NCBI GenBank assembly: GCA_030674155.1 | Contig: CM060325.1 | Coordinates: 17,692,870 to 17,756,869, forward strand | Direction of reading: 5' to 3' | Length of the DNA: 64,000 nucleotides | Source of the DNA: Stramonita haemastoma | Lineage: Eukaryota > Mollusca > Gastropoda > Neogastropoda > Muricidae | Shown: positions 43,708-54,620 of the stretch, in pieces | Numbering within the stretch: position 1 is the first letter of the stretch | Layout: each line of letters begins with the position of its first letter | Translations under genes and position numbers: made by a program | The notes under the pieces: generated by a model | Told to the model about the DNA's origin: nothing | The model's input: only the letters and a program-made list of their open reading frames with translations | Database searches by the model: none

Positions 43708-43768
43708 AGAGTGTGTGTGTGTGTGTGTGTGGTGTGTGTGTGTGGTGTGTGTGTGTGTGTGTGTGTGT
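43708..43768. repeat. (GT)n microsatellite
   Basis: About 28 GT units with two GTGG slips. Confidence 0.95.
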
Positions 43769-43964
43769 TTAAAAAGGAAAGAAATGTGTATTATGCCATA
43801 GCTGACATTTGTCTTTAAGTGTATCTCTTACTCTGTGTAGGGCATTACTGGAGCATTTGTCATGTGCATTTATTCACCAATATGATGCAACACATGTGCA
43901 GTATCCCACAAACTGTACCATCTTCAGACAATTTGAGATTTGTATCCATTTTTTCTTTGTATTA

Positions 43965-44140
43965 CATTACACATTTAACACCACTTTAATCATGGCAGAT
44001 TTCTCTACGTAAAATCCAGCTTGTCTCCCTGGGAGAGCACATCACCACAAATGCAGTAGCCCCCCACCCCCCCCCCACCCCCTCTTTTTTTTTTTTTTTC
44101 TTGTCTGCAGCTGATGCTCAGAACTATATTACCGTTCACA
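43965..44140 (-). repeat. SINE family K, copy 4, 3' fragment
   Basis: 'AACACCACTTTAATCATGGC', GATTTCTCTACGTAAAATCC, TCCCTGGGAGAGCACATCAC and CTTGTCTGCAGCTGATGCTC in K order, with an inserted C run and T run at 44,060-44,100. Confidence 0.8.
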
Positions 44141-44289
44141 TTTTGTACTTTGTGTTCATGCCTGGGTTCGTTTGGTTTTGGGTTTTTTGTGTTCCATTTG
44201 TTTAGGGTTTTTTTTTAGAGGAGGGGGTGGTTTGGGGTTTTTATAAGGGAGGGAGGGGGGTTGAGGTTTAATAACACAATACAAAAAAA

Positions 44290-44620
44290 AACCCTCTCCT
44301 TTTCTTGCTTTAAGCTGGAATCCTATTGACAATATCTTAAGCTGGCAAATCTCACAGGGAAATGGGTTGGCATGCAGGACACGAAGCAAGCTGGTTTGAT
44401 TCTGTCAGCGATGTTACCTTGCCCAGGAAAAAGCCATGTCGCTCAAGACAGCCTTTAATGACGCCAGGGACTGGGGACCTTGTCTTCTGTGTGTTGGCAG
44501 AAACAGAACCAGGTTGGGAAGAATGGAATTCCGATAGGGATCAATCCTGTCCTGTCTGTAAGACATGGGTCCAGTGCTGTGGAAGAGATTGTTTTGTCTG
44601 GTGTGGAAAATACTGTGTGT
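44290..44620 (+). repeat. Dispersed repeat family I, copy 4 (well preserved)
   Basis: 'AATATCTTAAGCTGGCAAAT', 'GGCATGCAGGACACGAAGCA', GGTTTGATTCTGTCAGCGAT, AAAAAGCCATGTCGCTCAAG, 'CCTTTAATGACGCCAGGGAC', GTGTTGGCAGAAACAGAACC and 'CCGATAGGGATCAATCCTGT'. Nearly identical to copies 6 and 10 for over 200 bp. It carries an open frame of about 100 codons on plus, which is not conserved in most copies. Confidence 0.9.
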
Positions 44621-44731
44621 CTCCTGTTTTGCTTGGTTTTGTTTTGTTTTTTGTTTTCCGTTGACAATTTTCCTACATCTTGCTTTTTATATCTTATTTT
44701 CTGATTTGTAATGCATAAGGTCTTTTGGCCA

Positions 44732-44836
<105 letters not shown>

Positions 44837-45060
44837 CCCTTGGCATGAGACTTTAAACCGAGGCCCCCTGTGCGAACGCATGCAGAACACCTTGGCACAG
44901 TTAAATCCTGTTCTGCTTTTCGTAAGAGTAGGCCATCGTGTGCCGGTGGGAACAGATGACATTTACAAAACTGCATACACACGGGGACTGGATGAAAAAA
45001 AGCACAAGAGTGCTTATTCCATTATCCTCGATATAAAAGAATAAATCAAATCAAATCTCT
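44837..45060 (+). repeat. SINE family C copy, 5' end replaced by (CT)n
   Basis: GGCATGAGACTTTAAACCGA, 'GCGAACGCATGCAGAACACC', 'TTTTCGTAAGAGTAGGCCAT', CTGCATACACACGGGGACTG and TTATTCCATTATCCTCGATA. The tail is AATAAATCAAATCAAAT rather than pure AAATAAAT. Confidence 0.92.
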
Positions 45061-45077
45061 CTTCTCTCTCTCTCTTT

Positions 45078-45102
45078 AAACACGCACACACACACACACA
45101 AG

Positions 45103-45133
<31 letters not shown>

Positions 45134-45195
45134 CGCACACACCACACGCACACCACACACACACACATGCATACATACATACACATACACACATA
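45078..45195. repeat. (CA)n-rich repeat
   Basis: CA arrays with GCAC, CACCA and CATA interruptions. Confidence 0.93.
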
Positions 45196-45270
45196 TAAGA
45201 AATATCATCTAAAATGCCATACTGTCTTAGAATTGTCTGGAATGTCTTCAAGCTTGGATTGCTGGTGTCT

Positions 45271-45325
45271 TGCTGTGCTGTGCTGTGCTGTGATGTGATG
45301 TGATGTGATGTGATGTGATGTGATG
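45271..45325. repeat. (TGTGC)n to (TGATG)n pentamer array
   Basis: Four TGTGC-type units (45,271-45,290) switch to seven TGATG units. Confidence 0.92.
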
Positions 45326-45720
45326 AACGCACAATACTGTAATCAGAATTCTGGACAGCTGACCAATAAATAAAGGATGAATACACACGAGAGTGAATGC
45401 ATCAGAGGATATAATAGAAAAATAACAACAGACATAATGCAATAAAAGTACAGCAAAAAAAAGAAAGACTAAAAAAGAATTCGTATAAAAGAGAAAGGGG
45501 AGGAGGGGAAACAAATGACATAAAGAAAGAAAGGAACTTGAACTAAGCAAAGATTGAAAAAGCTGATGAATGAATAAACACAAATAGAAAAAAGGGAGAG
45601 TTTGTTTTCGTCAAGACTAGGAGGGAAGATTTAAGTTTTCAACAAAGCTCAACAGACCACTTCATACCACATTCAACATTTTGTCAAAACACCCATAGAG
45701 AAAGAGAACTATCAAGAAGA
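45326..45720. other. No recognised feature
   Basis: A-rich unique sequence. Confidence 0.5.
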
Positions 45721-45721
45721 C

Positions 45722-45859
<138 letters not shown>

Positions 45860-45894
45860 ATACATAATAAGGTTAAACGAAAGGAAAAGAATCC

Positions 45895-46205
45895 CAAACC
45901 CCATGCTTTATTCCACAACTCCCATCAAGGACAACAGAAGCAGCCAAGCTGCTGCCTAATGATTGCAGCTTTTGCAGGGGAGAGACAGCAGACAGCGGAC
46001 AGCAGCAGCGAATGGGAATGACAACATCCTTTGTCAGTAAACAAAATCAAACGTGATGTGTTTTCCCCATCAGGGGAACAGCGAGGGGAAAAGGCAATTA
46101 AAGCTGCAGATTGCCAACTAGAGACGTCTCTGTCACTGCTGCTGCTGCTGCCTCCCCAACCCTTTATGAGTCTTCCCTGCAGGACAAAGAGAGGGGGTGC
46201 TGTTT
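45895..46205 (+). repeat. Dispersed repeat family H, copy 4
   Basis: Matches copy 2 almost base for base over 'GACAACAGAAGCAGCCAAGC', GGGAGAGACAGCAGACAGCG and 'AACAGCGAGGGGAAAAGGCA', with a CTGCTGCTGCTGCTG insertion-type stretch at 46,137. Confidence 0.9.
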
Positions 46206-46425
46206 GCTTTCTTACTGATGTTACTTATGATAAGGTTGTCATTATTGTAGTGGCTGTGATAAAGAACTTTTGGGATTTTCTTTGATTCAACTCCCCCTTT
46301 ATGAGTCTTCCTGCAGGACAAAGAAGGGGGTGCTGTTTGTTACTTTCTTATGTTACTTATGATAAGGTTGTCATTATTGTAGTGGCTGTGATAGTGGACG
46401 TTTTGGGATTTTTTCTTTTGATTTC
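46160..46425 (+). repeat. Tandem duplication, ~134-bp unit, two copies
   Basis: CCCTTTATGAGTCTTCC...GGACAAAG...GGGGGTGCTGTTTG...'TTACTTATGATAAGGTTGTC'...ATTGTAGTGGCTGTGAT...TTTTGGGATTTT is present twice, from about 46,160 and about 46,294. The copies differ by small indels. It starts inside the 3' end of H copy 4. Confidence 0.92.
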
Positions 46426-46860
46426 AATTTTTGTGTTTGTTTTTGTTTCTTGTAGATTTTCTTTTTGTGCTGTTTGTTGGTGGCAGTGTTGCTGTTGTTA
46501 TAGAATTTATGTTTTTTCTCCTCTTTGGTGTTTTGCTGAGTGTGTTTTTGAAGATTTATTTGTTAAACGAAAAGTGTTTGGCTATTTCTGCCAGTGAATA
46601 TCAAATGCTGATGTTCATTTCCTATTGACACTTGTTTTTTTTCCTTTCCATAACTGGTATTAAATGATGGTGAATGAGAGAACTAAGTCAAAGAAAAAAA
46701 CCCAGACTGGTGACAAAAATAGACTTCATTGTTGATTAAGAGGAACAGGAACCAGAAAAAATACCACGATCTACTGAATAAATCACACCACTCTCCTATT
46801 CCCATCCTTTCCTCTGAAAACTAAACACACACACATTCGCTTCTATGGACAGAGAGAGGG
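46426..46860. other. No recognised feature
   Basis: T-rich then mixed unique sequence. Confidence 0.5.
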
Positions 46861-46864
46861 AGAG

Positions 46865-47075
46865 CAATTTCATTTATTGTTTTATTTCGAAGACAATGGA
46901 ATTAACACTCATGTGCTTTTTACATCCAGTTCCCATGTGTATGCAGTTTTGTAAATATTGTCATCCATTCTCACTGGCATGCAATGTCTTGCTCTTCCAA
47001 ATAGCCCAACAAACTTTAACGTGTGTGCACGTGGGACCTCGGTTTGTAGTCTCTTCCAAAGGACTTTCGGGAGAC
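46865..47075 (-). repeat. SINE family C copy, head missing
   Basis: 'TTTATTTCGAAGACAATGGA', ATTAACACTCATGTGCTTTT, GTGTATGCAGTTTTGTAAAT, 'GCATGCAATGTCTTGCTCTT', ACGTGTGTGCACGTGGGACC and CTTCCAAAGGACTTTCGGG in C order. Confidence 0.87.
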
Positions 47076-47189
47076 AGACAGACAGAAGACATGGTGAGAC
47101 AGAGAGTCAAACCACCTCAAAATCAGGCAGGATAGTATAAACTACTCAAACAAAGAAGAAAGTGATGAGAAGATTAAGCAAAACAAACA

Positions 47190-47520
47190 AGAGCCATGTT
47201 TCTGTAAATCACTCCTTTACTCCACATCCTCCTCCACCCCATCAGAGGCAAACCAGCCCATAACCATTGCAGCATTTGCATTGGAGGAATAGGAATGACA
47301 AAATCGGTTGTCAGTAAACAAATTCAGACGTGATTGGCCCTCCATTAGAAACCAGGGGGGAAAATACAATTGAAGCCAGGGAGGACCAGCAGAATGTGCT
47401 TTCCTTGTGCCCCAGGATTAATGGCAAACCACTGGTGACAAAGAAGATTTTTGGAGGCTGGTTTAATCGGCAAACAGAGGGCTAATTTCGATTCTCTTTT
47501 TATTGGATTTTTCAGATTGT
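47190..47520 (+). repeat. Dispersed repeat family H, copy 5
   Basis: GAATAGGAATGACAAAATCG, GTTGTCAGTAAACAAATTCA, 'GACGTGATTGGCCCTCCATT', GATTAATGGCAAACCACTGG, AAAGAAGATTTTTGGAGG and CAGAGGGCTAATTTCGATTC. Pairs with copy 3. Confidence 0.86.
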
Positions 47521-47647
47521 GTTTCCCCGCTAATACAGTTGGGTTTTGTCTGTTTTGTGTTCCTCAAACACTGTGTTTTCATTCTCCCAGTTGTTTTACA
47601 CTTTTGGTTAATTTTTTTCCTTTGTCCTTTTTGTTTCAGCACGGTTT

Positions 47648-47760
47648 TGATGATGATGATGGTGATTATGGTGATGATGATGATGATGATGATGGTGATG
47701 GTGATGGTGATGATGATAATGATGATTACTACTTATCATCATTATCATCATCATTATTAC
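47648..47760. repeat. (GAT)n/(GGT GAT) to (ATC)n repeat
   Basis: GAT and GGTGAT units to 47,725, then TTATCATCATTATCATCATC; a small inverted pair. Confidence 0.92.
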
Positions 47761-47812
47761 TTTCAGTGTTTTCAGTTTTTTTCTGATTTTTTAATGTGCT
47801 TTTCATTACTGT

Positions 47813-47813
47813 C

Positions 47814-47879
<66 letters not shown>

Positions 47880-47880
47880 A
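47813..47880. repeat. (AGT)n trinucleotide repeat
   Basis: About 22 GTA units with one GTATAGTA slip. Confidence 0.95.
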
Positions 47881-48049
47881 TGATGATATTATGACAACCA
47901 TAATAAGCTTTGTAAATAAATAGACTTGTCCTAGCTGTTCAAGAGTACGTTTTAAAACTGACAGTTTGGTTTGTTGTATTTTCTTGTCACACTGTGCTTG
48001 TTGGAAATGTACAGCTAGGGAAAGGACAACTCTAGAAAATAAAAGGAAT

Positions 48050-48735
48050 AGAAACAAAGAAAACTCACACATAAAAGCCGAAAATGGAGAACAAAAGAAA
48101 ATGACAGAAAGAAAATTGGCTCTGCCAACACAGGTCTAAGCAACTCCCGAAATTCCCAAAAATTTAAAACAAAAACTTTGCAACATGGAGAAAAAGCGTG
48201 GTCTTATTGGGTGGACGTCTGTCTTTCATTGATCCAGTCAGTCTGCTGGGATAACTCACGTCAAACACTACCGCCACTTGTCCTGAGTTGTCGTGACTGG
48301 CATGCAAATCATTAGAGTTACTGGTCCTGTCAATACTCCTCTGTCTGTTTCTCCTGGCAAACGGTCTTTGTGTGGCTAAATTTCGGCTGTCTGTCTTCCT
48401 TTGTGTGGGAAAATTTCGGCTGTCTGTCTTCCTTTGTGTGGCTAAATTTCGGCTGTCTGTCTTCCTTTGTGTGGCTAAATTTCGGCTGTCTGTTTTCCTT
48501 TGTGTGGCTTCAACCTGAGGGGGGGGGGACTTTTCCAGGAAAATGGTTTGTGGCTGCTTTTGGGGTTTGGTTGGGGGATTTTTGTTTGTTAGTTCTGTGT
48601 TGTTGTTGTTGTTTTTTTGTTGTTGGTTTTTTTTGTTTTTGGTTGTTGTTGTTGTTTTTTTTTTGGGGGGTGAATATTCTTCTTGGTCAAATCACGTATG
48701 CTCCTCACACTCACGTCACTTTGTAAACTTAGGAG
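48050..48735 (+). repeat. Dispersed element family G, copy 3, with VNTR
   Basis: Core at 48,198-48,320 differs from copy 1 at about four sites. The VNTR at 48,365-48,510 has about 4.4 units of 33 bp. A 3' block ACTTTTCCAGGAAAATG and GTATGCTCCTCACACTCACG is shared with copy 1. Between the array and the end is TTG-rich sequence (48,595-48,665). Confidence 0.88.
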
Positions 48736-49395
48736 TATTTACACATGGTTAAAGAATGAGGTTCTTTTCAACTTGTTTTATGGAATGATTTTTCTTTTTT
48801 AACTTCGGAATTTTATGAGGAGAAATAACTGTGTATCTAGGATTTGTGAAAATAACTTTGATTCTGTCCACGTTTTAGATACTAAGGGAAGGTGTTGTGA
48901 ACATTGTCCAGCCTGTATGAAATGAGGCAATAGTCTGATGTGTCAACTCCAATGGTAGTAGTTCACCCTTTCCATGATGATAATATTTAACAGCAACACC
49001 TATGGTACAGTCAAACCTTGCTTCCATATTGATGTTATAGAACGCTAAGCATTGTGTATACCTACCTCTGATGCCGGTGATGAAGTTTCACAACTGGTTG
49101 CTTTCATTTGAAATACTGATAGATGAATAACTGTGTTTACTTCTTAACTCACATACTAGTACGAAATACTTACATACTAGTTCAACGTGGTTTTATTGTA
49201 ACATCAAATAGATTTCAGCAAGAAAAGGGAAGGGAACCATACAGAAAACTGACTAGGAGATTTAAACAGTGAAAACAATCATTAAAAAAAGAAGACATAT
49301 TGAACAGATTTTTTTAAGAAACAAAGGAAAAGAACACAGAAGAATAAAAAATATTTTATAAAAAAAATAAATGAAGACATACACGACAGAAAAAG
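48736..49395. other. No recognised feature
   Basis: AT-rich unique sequence. Confidence 0.5.
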
Positions 49396-49399
49396 AGAA

Positions 49400-49745
49400 T
49401 TAAAAAATGAAATAAATGTGAAAAGACGGTAACCAACAAATAGTTTCCCCTGGCACCACCACAGACTTTAGTAGCCTTCTCAATTGCAGAGACAAAAATC
49501 CCATTCTTACGGGGAGTGGAAGAATGGTCTTATGTGCTGGACGTCTTTTATTGATTGATTCAGTCAGTCTGCTGGGATAACTGGCATCAAACACTACCGC
49601 CACTTGTCCAGAGTTGTCGTGACTGGCATGCCAATCATTAGAGTTACCGGCCCTGCCAATACTTTTCCGTTTGTTCCCCTTTGCTAAAGGTCCTGCTATG
49701 AGGTTTTTGTGTAGTTATCTCTCTGCTGTCTGTCTTCGTTTGCAC
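49400..49745 (+). repeat. Dispersed element family G, copy 4 (most diverged)
   Basis: Core at 49,524-49,646 keeps 'CAAACACTACCGCCACTTGT' and CCAGAGTTGTCGTGACTGGC but has several changes. A single decayed VNTR-like unit follows at 49,705-49,740. Confidence 0.85.
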
Positions 49746-49837
49746 AACGAAAAACAGTTGTGAGGGTTTGATTTTTTTTAACTGTTCTTTTATCGTGGCA
49801 AAATTGTTTGGTAGAGATCTGTGTTCACACAACCCCA

Positions 49838-49840
<3 letters not shown>

Positions 49841-49869
<29 letters not shown>

Positions 49870-49870
49870 A
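49841..49870. repeat. (GAAA)n microsatellite
   Basis: Seven GAAA units. Confidence 0.93.
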
Positions 49871-50014
49871 ATTGTGTAGAATTGTTTTTTTATATTCTGA
49901 GATGTGATGGTTCCGTTTACAAACATCTCCAATTTGTTTTTAGATGCATACGCAAGAAGTTGAAAGTAATGGAAAAAGCAATGGATGGATGAAAGAGAGA
50001 ATAAACAAACAGAA

Positions 50015-50300
50015 ATGTTGAGAGGATTTTCCCCCTGGAGTTAACATCGTGCTGACCCCACTTTCCCCACAAGTCTTTCGGATGAGACTGTAAACCGAAG
50101 CCCCGTGTGCTTACGCACGCAGAACATCTTGCCACACATTAAATCCTGTTCCCCTTTTCGTAAGAGTAGGCCTTTGTGCGTGGTGGGAACAGATGACAAA
50201 ATTGACACAGATGCATACACACGGGGACTAGATGAAAAAAGCACAAGAGTGCTTATTCCATTATCCTCGATATAAAATAATAAATGAATAAATAATAAAC
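50015..50300 (+). repeat. SINE family C copy, head missing
   Basis: Begins GAGAGGATTTTCCCCCTGGA, then AGTTAACATCGTGCTGACCC, 'AAGTCTTTCGGATGAGACTG', TAAACCGAAGCCCCGTGTGC, 'CCCTTTTCGTAAGAGTAGGC' and TTATTCCATTATCCTCGATA, ending in an AATAAATGAATAAAT tail. Confidence 0.92.
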
Positions 50301-51125
50301 AAACAGAAAGATGGCAGTCAGAGAGCTGAAGAGAAAGACAGAAGGGCAGGGAAACTTACAGGCAGCTTTCTTTGTAGAATTAGGTCCGGCAGTGTAAATG
50401 TATTATTAATCAATTCTGTTCCAGATATAGTTGTGTCAAAACGATCCAGCAAAACTAACTGGAATCAATACATCACCAAAATACCTGAAATTGTGACAGC
50501 ATAGCAGATCTTCTAAATTGAAATGTATTAGTGTTCATGTTGCTTGCACAAATTTTGCTGTGGTTTTTACTGGCTGCTATATGTGATTTTGTATTTAAAC
50601 AAAGGGAAAGGAAAATGTTATAGTACAAACCAAGAACACTGCCCATTCCAGTCTTTATCGACAGCAAAGTAATCTTTAATTCATTAAAGTAAGATCAATG
50701 TGATCAGAACTTGTCACTCACTTTATTTATTTTGAAAGAGCATGCATATCTAACTCCATGAATATGAATGACACTTGTTCTCAAGACATGAATATGAGTT
50801 AATAAGTATCTAAAAATATCAACATAGCCATTGAAACACATCTGGAACCATTACCATCAGTGGGCTGCCTTGATCATTCAGTTGAATGCTGGTCAGAATA
50901 AAATTCGCTCCCTGATTTTACTTCTAATAACTAAAGCTGAATACTTATCTCTACCATGTCCCCTGTATAGGTACAAGCAACATTTCTCATTAAATTGGCG
51001 ATTCCCTGGAAATCAGGGATGAAGATCCATAGATCAATATAACTCTTTGGTATTTGTAGATAATTATAGAAACAGACAGCCTGGATGACTGACTGAATTG
51101 CTAAACAGCCAATGGAAGGCAGCAT
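50301..51125. other. No recognised feature
   Basis: AT-rich unique sequence; no gene or repeat-family match. Confidence 0.5.
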
Positions 51126-51129
51126 CTTG

Positions 51130-51243
51130 GTATGTATGTATGTATGTATGCATGTATGTATGTATGTATGTATGTATGTATGTATGTATGTATGTATGTA
51201 TGTATGTATGTATGTATGTATGTATGTATGTATGTATGTATGT
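51130..51243. repeat. (GTAT)n microsatellite, left block
   Basis: About 28 GTAT units with one GCAT. Confidence 0.97.
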
Positions 51244-51454
51244 AGTAGTAGTAGGCACCCATCAGTCTCGGAAGACTATGGAGTTGCGCTCTAGTCTTTA
51301 GAGCGCAAAGCCTGGGCAAGTATGTATGGAGGGCAAGCTGTTACCCATGCAGCAGACCCCCCCTCTCCACGGCACTGGAATGATCTATTGGAAAGGCAAT
51401 GACCGATACGAATGGTTCCATTACCGTCGCAGGAGCCACCAGAACGTTGCTGCA
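51244..51454. mobile_element. Short element embedded in (GTAT)n
   Basis: About 210 bp of complex sequence begins 'GGCACCCATCAGTCTCGGAA' and ends 'GCCACCAGAACGTTGCTGC', with the same GTAT microsatellite on both sides. It contains a perfect 10-bp hairpin, TTGCGCTCTA (51,284-51,293) with TAGAGCGCAA (51,299-51,308), loop GTCTT. I recall very similar sequence from other marine invertebrates, but cannot name the family or confirm mobility. Confidence 0.6.
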
Positions 51455-51652
51455 TGTATGTATGTATGTATGTATTATGTATGTATGTATGTATGTATGT
51501 ATGTATGTATGTATGTATGTATGTATGTATGTATGCATGCATGCATGCATGCATGCATGCATGCATGCGTGTCAGTAGGTAGGTAGGTAGGTAGGTAGGT
51601 AGGTAGGTAGGTAGGTAGGTAGGTAGGTAGGTAGGTAGGTAGGTAGGTAGGT
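51455..51652. repeat. (GTAT)n-(GCAT)n-(GTAG)n serial tetranucleotides
   Basis: GTAT to about 51,532, GCAT to 51,568, then about 19 GTAG units at 51,575-51,652. Confidence 0.97.
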
Positions 51653-52125
51653 AAGTTGACCTGACAATGCGTGACTTTTTCTAGTGCAAACTTAAATTCC
51701 AAATCTTACCAGGCAAACTGGAATTCCTCATTCAGGACTTGTTTGGGTGTAGATAAGAAAAAAAATCCATTCACTGGAATTTCAGCCTGGGTGTGTTTCC
51801 ATTGCAAACCTGTGTTTGTAGATTCTCCTAGAAGTTCGAGTCCTGTTTTCAGTAAAAGTATTTATTGTAGTTTGTCCTTAACCAAGCGATAACCTTTGTC
51901 AATTAGTTCATTCTCGTCTTGCTGTCAATTGATATAATGTAATATATTGTATGTATCATTTTGTGTATTCAAGTAAGCAATAAATCTGTAGAAACATAAC
52001 AGTGAGATGACACATCAAAGCAACGAGGATTCAGTTCAAACGAAAAAAAAAGAAAGGCATACATTAAGAACAGCAAACTTGAAATAGCTTCAGCACCAGA
52101 TCCCAATCCACTTTTCATTTTCCCA
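51653..52125. other. No recognised feature
   Basis: Unique AT-rich sequence. Confidence 0.5.
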
Positions 52126-52129
52126 GTAA

Positions 52130-52430
52130 CATTTCACCCATCAAGTCTCCTATTTCCTGTCAGCTCAGGATTCAGGGAAAAGGCCCGAAGCCTGCTAATC
52201 TCAGCAGGAAATGGCTTCGCATGGGGGACACGAGGAAGGGTCATCTTGATTCTGTAGACGATGTTGCCACCACTAGGAGAAAGCCAGGCCGCTCTGGACA
52301 GCCTTTGATTACACCTCCAGATGCGGACCTTGTCTTGTGTGTGTCCACGGGAACAGAGCACTGCTCCGAAGGTTTGACATTTCTTGGAAAGTTAATCCTG
52401 TCTTGATTCTTTCGTACAGATTTAGAATTA
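52130..52430 (+). repeat. Dispersed repeat family I, copy 5
   Basis: TCTCAGCAGGAAATGGCTTC, 'GCATGGGGGACACGAGGAAG', TCTTGATTCTGTAGACGATG, AGAAAGCCAGGCCGCTCTGG, 'ACAGCCTTTGATTACACCTC' and CCTTGTCTTGTGTGTGTCCA. Confidence 0.85.
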
Positions 52431-53025
52431 AAGATGTTCTGTTACCTTGATTCTTTCCTCTTTTGTCTTATGGTCTGTTTGGTTGTTGTTTTTTAGAATG
52501 CATTTTCTGTTTTGTTTCTGAGCGACACCTTTTTGGTCATTTTTGTTCCCAACACAGCAGCAGTAAGTAATAACAACAGAAAACTGCAGCACATTACCGT
52601 ACAGAAAAGAGTTTCAAAATCATAGTTACAGTTTGAAAACGAGTCTCATCACAACTTTGATCTCTTTGAAAACAGAATGCTTAGAAGATCCAGTTTCAAC
52701 ACTAAGGTTGAAAAGCTGCTACATCTATTCTCAAGGGCAAACCACTCAAGTTAGCCTATCTGTAAGGTTTACTCAATGGACTGTTCACTTTAGTTGTTTT
52801 TGTTTTTTTTTTTAAATAAATTTGAACAGTGGTTTTTCCCCTAGATTTTTTATATTATTTCTTTCTGTTTCATTCGGCTTTGCTTTCTTTGCTAGTGCTT
52901 ATGATTATCTGTTTACTTCTTTTTTCCAATGCCATAATTATAATGTCTTGAATACAGGAATTCATTTTATCCTCCTTACCAATGGACTCTAATATCAAGG
53001 GCAATAAACTACTTTCAGTGTGACA
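52431..53025. other. No recognised feature
   Basis: Unique sequence with a T run near 52,805. Confidence 0.5.
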
Positions 53026-53027
<2 letters not shown>

Positions 53028-53109
<82 letters not shown>

Positions 53110-53140
53110 TTCTCTCTTTCTTTCTTTCTTTCTTTCTTTG
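53028..53140. repeat. (CT)n then (TTTC)n
   Basis: About 39 CT units followed by about five TTTC units. Confidence 0.96.
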
Positions 53141-53439
53141 TATTCATATTCTAATCTATACAGACCAAACCCAAACCTAATCAAAAACTCGTTTGTGATT
53201 TCTCCCTATGAAAGCAAGTCCTCATCCCACCTCCCTCCACCCTAAGAAAAGAAAAGAAAAGAAAAACGCTAGAGGGCAGCAGGTGGTGCACTTCTCTCTT
53301 TCCCTTTCCTTGACCCTCTTCCCATCACATAAGATTTTCATAATGACTTTTCCCTGTGCTGTGGAGATGCCAGTGTAAACAGTATCCCCACCTTCTGAAA
53401 AATTTATGCTATGAACCTTATGCATGCAGAACAAAATGC

Positions 53440-53790
53440 CTTGTGTACATGGGAACAGCAAAACTGCTAGTTTCAAAATTTAGAATATTACAGATAAATT
53501 AAAGTAGTATTTTTGTTGTTGCTTAAAGTAAATAACCGCCTGAATATGAGTACTGTTATGTACATAGAAACAGCAAAACTGCTTGTTTCAAAATGTAGAA
53601 TATGACAGTAAAACTGGTGTAGTATTTTTTTTGGCTCAAAGTAAAAAACCACCTGAATATGAGTATTTTTGTGTCCATTAGAACATCAAAAATGCTAGGT
53701 TCCAAATTCAGAATATGACAGTAACATTAGAGTAGTATTTTTTGCAATTGCTTTAGTGAATGATTACCTGCATAATTATGAGCATTGTAA
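53440..53790 (+). repeat. Tandem repeat, three ~115-bp units
   Basis: 'GGAACAGCAAAACTGCTAGT', TTCAAAATTTAGAATATTAC, GTAGTATTTTTG and AACCGCCTGAATATGAGTA recur at about 53,451, 53,566 and 53,680. Identity falls from unit 1 to 3. Not related to the other families. Confidence 0.9.
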
Positions 53791-54285
53791 TACGTACTGA
53801 TTTGATACAAGTAAAGATTAGCATGGTTTGGGGAGGACAAATTCCATGGAATAAACTATTTAAGTTGTTACAGAATTATAAATGAAAACAAGGGTTACAC
53901 AGATTTGTTGATAAGAAAAATCAACAAAATAATTATCACCCTAAACGTTGCTGTCTTTTTTTTATTTTAAAGTTGCTGTCGACTCACTGGAATGTATGTT
54001 AAGAGACGTATTTTTATTCTTGTCTATATTATTCTACCTAATGCTTATGCACATCCATTCCTATCTTCATATTGTTAGAAAATTAAAACTTTAAGTATGT
54101 TTATCATATTCCGTTATTGTATCTTTACACCACTTCTATAATTACTGTTCTTGAAAATCCATATCAAGTACACAATAATATTGTTTCAGTTTTTTTTCAG
54201 ACTTTGTCCTGATGTCCCTAAAACTTGCAGGGGTTTTTTCTTCACATTTTCCTTGTAACACAATGGACAAAAAAATCTCCCTGTT
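53791..54285. other. No recognised feature
   Basis: AT-rich unique sequence. Confidence 0.5.
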
Positions 54286-54289
54286 TGGA

Positions 54290-54620
54290 GGGGCTTGTGT
54301 TGACAATATCTTAAGCTGGCCAATCCCACAGAGAAATGGTTTGGCATGCAGGACACGAAGCAAGCTGGTTTGATTCTGTCAGCAGTGTTACCTTGCCCAG
54401 AAAAAAGCCGTGTCGCTCAAGACAGCCTTTAATGACGCCAGGGACTGGGGACCTTGTCTTGTGGGTGTTGGCAGAAACAGAACCAGGTTGGGAAGAATGG
54501 AATTCCGATAGGGATCAATCCTGTCCTGTCTGCAGCACACGGGTCCAGTGCTGTGGGAAGAGATTGTCTGGTTTGTCTGATGTGGAGATAGTGTCATCTG
54601 TGTAACTTTGTTACTTTTTT
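54290..54620 (+). repeat. Dispersed repeat family I, copy 6 (well preserved)
   Basis: Near-identical to copy 4 from 'GACAATATCTTAAGCTGGCC' to GATCAATCCTGTCCTGTCTG, with scattered substitutions. Confidence 0.9.

Noticed and set aside
44320..44420. Pol III A/B boxes in family I
   Set aside because: GGTTTGATTCTG resembles a B box in two copies, but other copies differ at key bases and no convincing A box sits at a fixed distance.
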